A DNA stretch of 19,957 nt from assembly GCA_964474185.1 (NCBI GenBank), contig CAYYRI010000005.1, positions 1-19,957 of the forward strand, read 5' to 3'. Position numbers and translations under genes: made by a program. The notes under the pieces are model-generated. The model was not told where the DNA came from and did not search any database. It was given only the letters and a program-made list of their open reading frames with translations. This document shows positions 19,462 to 19,957 of the stretch, one piece after another. Numbering within the stretch: the stretch's first letter is position 1; each line of letters starts with the position of its first letter. The stretch is from CAYYRI01 sp964474185 (lineage in GTDB: Bacteria; Patescibacteriota; Minisyncoccia; Minisyncoccales; RBG-13-42-11).

Positions 19462-19957
19462 ATGAATACCTACTCTAAATTTCCGATTCTCTTTATGTTT
19501 TTGGGCATTTCCCTTTCCGGGATGCTGATTTTTGAGTTTGGCCTTCCTAAAACCGAAGCTGGCTCGATCCCGGTTAATCCCCCGGATGTTCTGATCCAGA
19601 GCCAAATAGCGCTTTTAGGAGAAAATGCTTTAATTTCGACGTCTGATCCTTCGGGTCCGGAGCTGAAAGTGGTCCAAAAACTTCCGGTAATTATAACCGC
19701 CTATTCTTCTACCGTCTGGGAGACCGACGACAGCCCCTTTATCACGGCGTCCGGAGCCTGGGTTAGAGACGGAATTATAGCAAATAATTATCTGCCCTTT
19801 GGAACAAAGGTCAGAATGCCGGAGATATACGGAGATAAAGTTTTTGTAGTTGAAGACAGAATGAATTGGAAAAAAGGAAACTATCAAATTGACATCTGGT
19901 TCCCTTCCTACTGGGAAGCAAAAGAATTCGGCGCCAAAAGAACATACATTGAGGTAT
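19462..19957 (+). CDS. Secreted 3D-domain (double-psi beta-barrel) protein, 3' end outside window
   Basis: The frame is open from the ATG at 19462 to the window edge (165 complete codons). Residues 1-35 form an N-terminal signal or anchor (hydrophobic ILFMFLGISLSGMLIFEFGL). After a Pro/Ser-rich linker comes the conserved domain from about residue 79: TAYSSTVWETDDSPFITASG, LPFGTKVRMPEIYG, FVVEDRM and the strand QIDIWFPSYWEAKEFG. The 3D domain is named for three conserved Asp; the EDRM and DIW acidic residues fit. Relatives are RlpA- and MltA-type cell-wall proteins that bind or cut peptidoglycan. The location is probably outside the cytoplasmic membrane. An own promoter and leader hairpin precede it. 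Confidence 0.85.
   Translation, partial: MNTYSKFPILFMFLGISLSGMLIFEFGLPKTEAGSIPVNPPDVLIQSQIALLGENALISTSDPSGPELKVVQKLPVIITAYSSTVWETDDSPFITASGAWVRDGIIANNYLPFGTKVRMPEIYGDKVFVVEDRMNWKKGNYQIDIWFPSYWEAKEFGAKRTYIEV

Noticed and set aside
1..19957. CRISPR array
   Set aside because: The repeats present are isolated palindromes or short tandem units, with no regularly spaced repeats separated by unique spacers.
1..19957. Recoded UGA, as in some Patescibacteria (Gracilibacteria)
   Set aside because: TGA ends several genes at the expected places and conserved proteins have no internal TGA.

Overview
The window looks like a chromosomal segment of a Candidate Phyla Radiation (Patescibacteria) bacterium, most likely of Parcubacteria type. 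This is inferred from gene content, not from a database search. The pointers are three tandem genes for short T4SS_pilin-like proteins, a stripped-down valyl-tRNA synthetase, large inteins in both gyrA and ftsH, a stand-alone LAGLIDADG endonuclease touching a tRNA gene, and very tight packing of AT-leaning genes with weak or absent Shine-Dalgarno sites. TGA acts as a normal stop (tsaD, rluA-like gene, endonuclease gene), so the code is the standard bacterial one.

Layout. (1) Bases 1-4338, plus strand: the 3' part of tsaD, valS, a PrsW-family membrane protease gene and a long Hsp20 gene, closed by a terminator. (2) Bases 11218 down to 4376, minus strand: MBL-fold hydrolase, a one-helix membrane protein, intein-bearing gyrA, a SAM methyltransferase, three pilin-like proteins and tRNA-Leu(UAG). 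(3) Bases 11409-18080, plus strand: rpsA, an isolated MYG1/DHH-like gene with its own strong promoter, Shine-Dalgarno site and terminator, intein-bearing ftsH, tRNA-Ile(UAU), tRNA-Val(GAC), an RluA-type pseudouridine synthase and rplS. (4) Bases 18088-19957, plus strand: a LAGLIDADG endonuclease gene running into tRNA-Leu(GAG), then a tRNA cluster (an interrupted tRNA with tRNA-Val(UAC) nested inside it, tRNA-Phe, tRNA-Gly), and the start of a secreted 3D-domain protein cut by the window edge.

Most genes serve translation and core information processing: tRNA modification, aminoacylation, ribosomal proteins, gyrase, tRNAs and a pseudouridine synthase. Protein quality control (FtsH, Hsp20, PrsW) and a surface pilus or DNA-uptake apparatus are also represented.

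Two layers of selfish or repetitive DNA lie on top of this. The first is homing elements: an HNH intein in GyrA just before the catalytic tyrosine, a LAGLIDADG intein inside the FtsH P-loop, and the free-standing endonuclease. The second is a set of short palindromes and simple repeats. Some sit in spacers and mRNA leaders. Others are carried in frame inside TsaD, ValRS, Hsp20, GyrA and RpsA, placed in surface loops or linkers. The most unusual single structure is the tRNA gene at 18812-19001. Its halves are separated by a perfect 13-bp inverted repeat that encloses a complete tRNA-Val gene.
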